From Plectrocnemia conspersa (Eukaryota > Arthropoda > Insecta > Trichoptera > Polycentropodidae), in NCBI GenBank assembly GCA_009617715.1, contig VTFK01000090.1, positions 558,001 to 622,000 of the forward strand: a stretch of 64,000 bases of DNA. Reading direction: 5' to 3'. Below the pieces are notes generated by a model. The model worked only from the letters and a program-made list of their open reading frames with translations, was not told where the DNA came from and searched no databases. The position numbers were made by a program, and so were the translations under genes. Shown in pieces: positions 62,676-64,000 of the stretch; within the stretch, counting starts at the first letter, position 1; every line of letters begins with the position of its first letter.

Positions 62676-62689
62676 TTAAATAACTTATG

Positions 62690-63590
62690 TCAATTAAATA
62701 CTTTTCTAAATTCAAAAAAAATCAGATCTAATTAAAAATAAAATTTCAAACCCAAAAAGTTAAGCGTCTTGTACTCATTGTATAAAGAAAATAGTATGCT
62801 TTACCTGTGAAAATTTTTCACTATAAAATGTTAGAAGTTGTCTTGTAAGATATAGAATTCACCAATAAAATTTATCTAAATCATTGAAGGGTTTATAAAT
62901 AGTTATTTATTTTACAAGAGACAATATTATTCCTCATCAATATCTACATCCAAAATAATGTTTAGCTTAATTGGATTTTAAATTTTTTTATCGTTGAAAA
63001 GGCATAATTGGTAAATTTATAATTTCACTCCATAAATTTCTCTCTAACCAAGCTCATTATTGGCTCATTACTCTACATCAGTGAATACGTAAAATTAATG
63101 CTGTCTTCACACTAATGTTGACTAATGAGTCAGTAATGCGCTGAGTCTTGTCTTTAATAAATGAACGCCACCCAAATATAATTAAAAATATTTTAAAAAT
63201 AATAATTAAAAATATTTTAGGTGCTTAATATCTATTTAATATTATATATTATAAAATATATTTAATATATAATATATATGACATATATTATTAAAATACA
63301 TTCATGTATTTGCGAATAATATTCTACCCCAAAACCGTAAAGTTGTTGGAAATAACATAAAATAAAATATTCAGTAGGGCCTTGTCATTTTAAGAGTTTT
63401 TGATGGATATATATTTTACATACATACTACATTTATCCTGAAACGTTACTATAATACATAATAATATGTTAATATATTATTCATGACAAAGTTTCGATCA
63501 ATATTTATTTGCTAATATTTTTTATACATCTTTACCAGACATTTTAAAATTTTATGCTACACACTATTATTAAATAATCGCTTATATCGT
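62690..63590. other. AT-rich stretch without genes
   Basis: Includes a 15-bp direct repeat (ATTAAAAATATTTTA at 63181 and 63205) and a long AT-only tract at about 63236-63300. Confidence 0.45.
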
Positions 63591-63599
63591 ATCAAATGC

Positions 63600-63970
63600 A
63601 TCTAACTTTTAATGGACGATGCATTCGCCTCTGTGGTCGCGTCTCGTTACGAATCATAATTTTAATCCTTCACAGAGATGTTTCACATAAAAATCTGACG
63701 CCCTATGGCGCCGGCATCATTCGTCCGTCGCTGCTGAAGTTTGCCGGAGGGGTAATGTAAAAGTTCACCGAAGCGTCAGCACGTAATTAAACTTGTTATT
63801 ACAGTTATAATTAGATTGAAAGTCATTACGGCCGCAGCATATTTTGTATCCCGCGGCCAGGGCCAGTTTTAATGGGGGGCAGACTCCGGAAGTTTTTAGG
63901 TTAAAGTGCCACTTTCGTTTTAATTGGCGGTTCTTTTCGAAATCGTCCCTGCCTTCACAACATCCTGATT
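63600..63970. promoter_or_regulatory. GC-richer block at window end
   Basis: Unique-looking sequence with GGCGCCGGC, CCGCGGCCAGGGCC and TAATTA-type homeodomain cores. The minus strand is open for 70 codons with no domain. Candidate regulatory element. Confidence 0.3.
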
Positions 63971-64000
63971 TTTGCATAAACTCGTAAACAACTACAACAT

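Larger units (their letters stand above)
55288..64000 (+). other. Downstream intron of the Dscam-like gene (partial)
   Basis: Starts with the GTATGT donor of exon B. The next exon should begin in phase 1 and encode the start of Ig2; nothing with Ig features and splice sites was recognised before the window ends. Holds a possible solo LTR, a MITE and GC-richer blocks. Confidence 0.55.

Overview
The window looks like a piece of an animal nuclear genome, most likely an insect. It is strongly AT-rich, full of stop codons on both strands, and almost devoid of long open frames. Its only convincing coding signals are two short exons flanked by GT/AG splice sites, with long introns around them. There is no bacterial-style gene packing, operon, rRNA, CRISPR array or intact tRNA. 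The insect order cannot be fixed from the sequence; the decayed transposons (LINEs, mariner, hAT, a piggyBac-type MITE, a tRNA-derived SINE) are of types common in insects.

The gene: exon A (26526-26679, +) and exon B (55151-55287, +) join in frame across a 28,471-bp phase-2 intron. Together they make 291 nt, a phase 1-1 module that encodes one immunoglobulin-like domain. It has two Cys 52 residues apart, a Tyr-x-Cys corner, a Trp, and the block PGIR-YVYDNGTLYFPPF, which resembles the first Ig domain of arthropod Dscam-family cell-adhesion receptors. The rest of the receptor (signal peptide exon, Ig2 onward, fibronectin repeats, transmembrane segment) is not recognised in the window. The other ~99.5% is therefore read as intron or 5' flank of this gene.

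Layout: 1-26525 is the upstream intron or flank. It holds a dead LINE (about 2960-4265), local repeats (7.1-7.8 kb), a GC-richer block at 11.1-11.6 kb, a perfect 52-bp palindrome (11906-11957), a T-tailed hairpin (18818-18855), a SINE (about 19475-19610) and a hAT-type MITE relic (21589-21765). 26680-55150 is the large intron. It holds a triplicated 18-mer (30581), a second dead LINE on the minus strand (33230-33900), three mariner-like relics (40.2, 47.0 and 48.8 kb), a hAT transposase relic (about 42.3-43.3 kb), two low-copy dispersed repeat families, and several GC-richer blocks that are candidate regulatory elements. 55288-64000 is the next intron. It holds a possible solo LTR (58085-58696), a TTAA-flanked piggyBac-type MITE (62167-62675) and further GC-richer blocks (61.2 and 63.6 kb).

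No complete new system is evident. The items most worth a second look are the divergent Dscam-like Ig domain with its shortened B-C loop and giant intron, the perfect palindrome with its satellite copy, the paired dispersed repeats with coding-like minus strands, and the island-like GC-richer blocks inside the introns.
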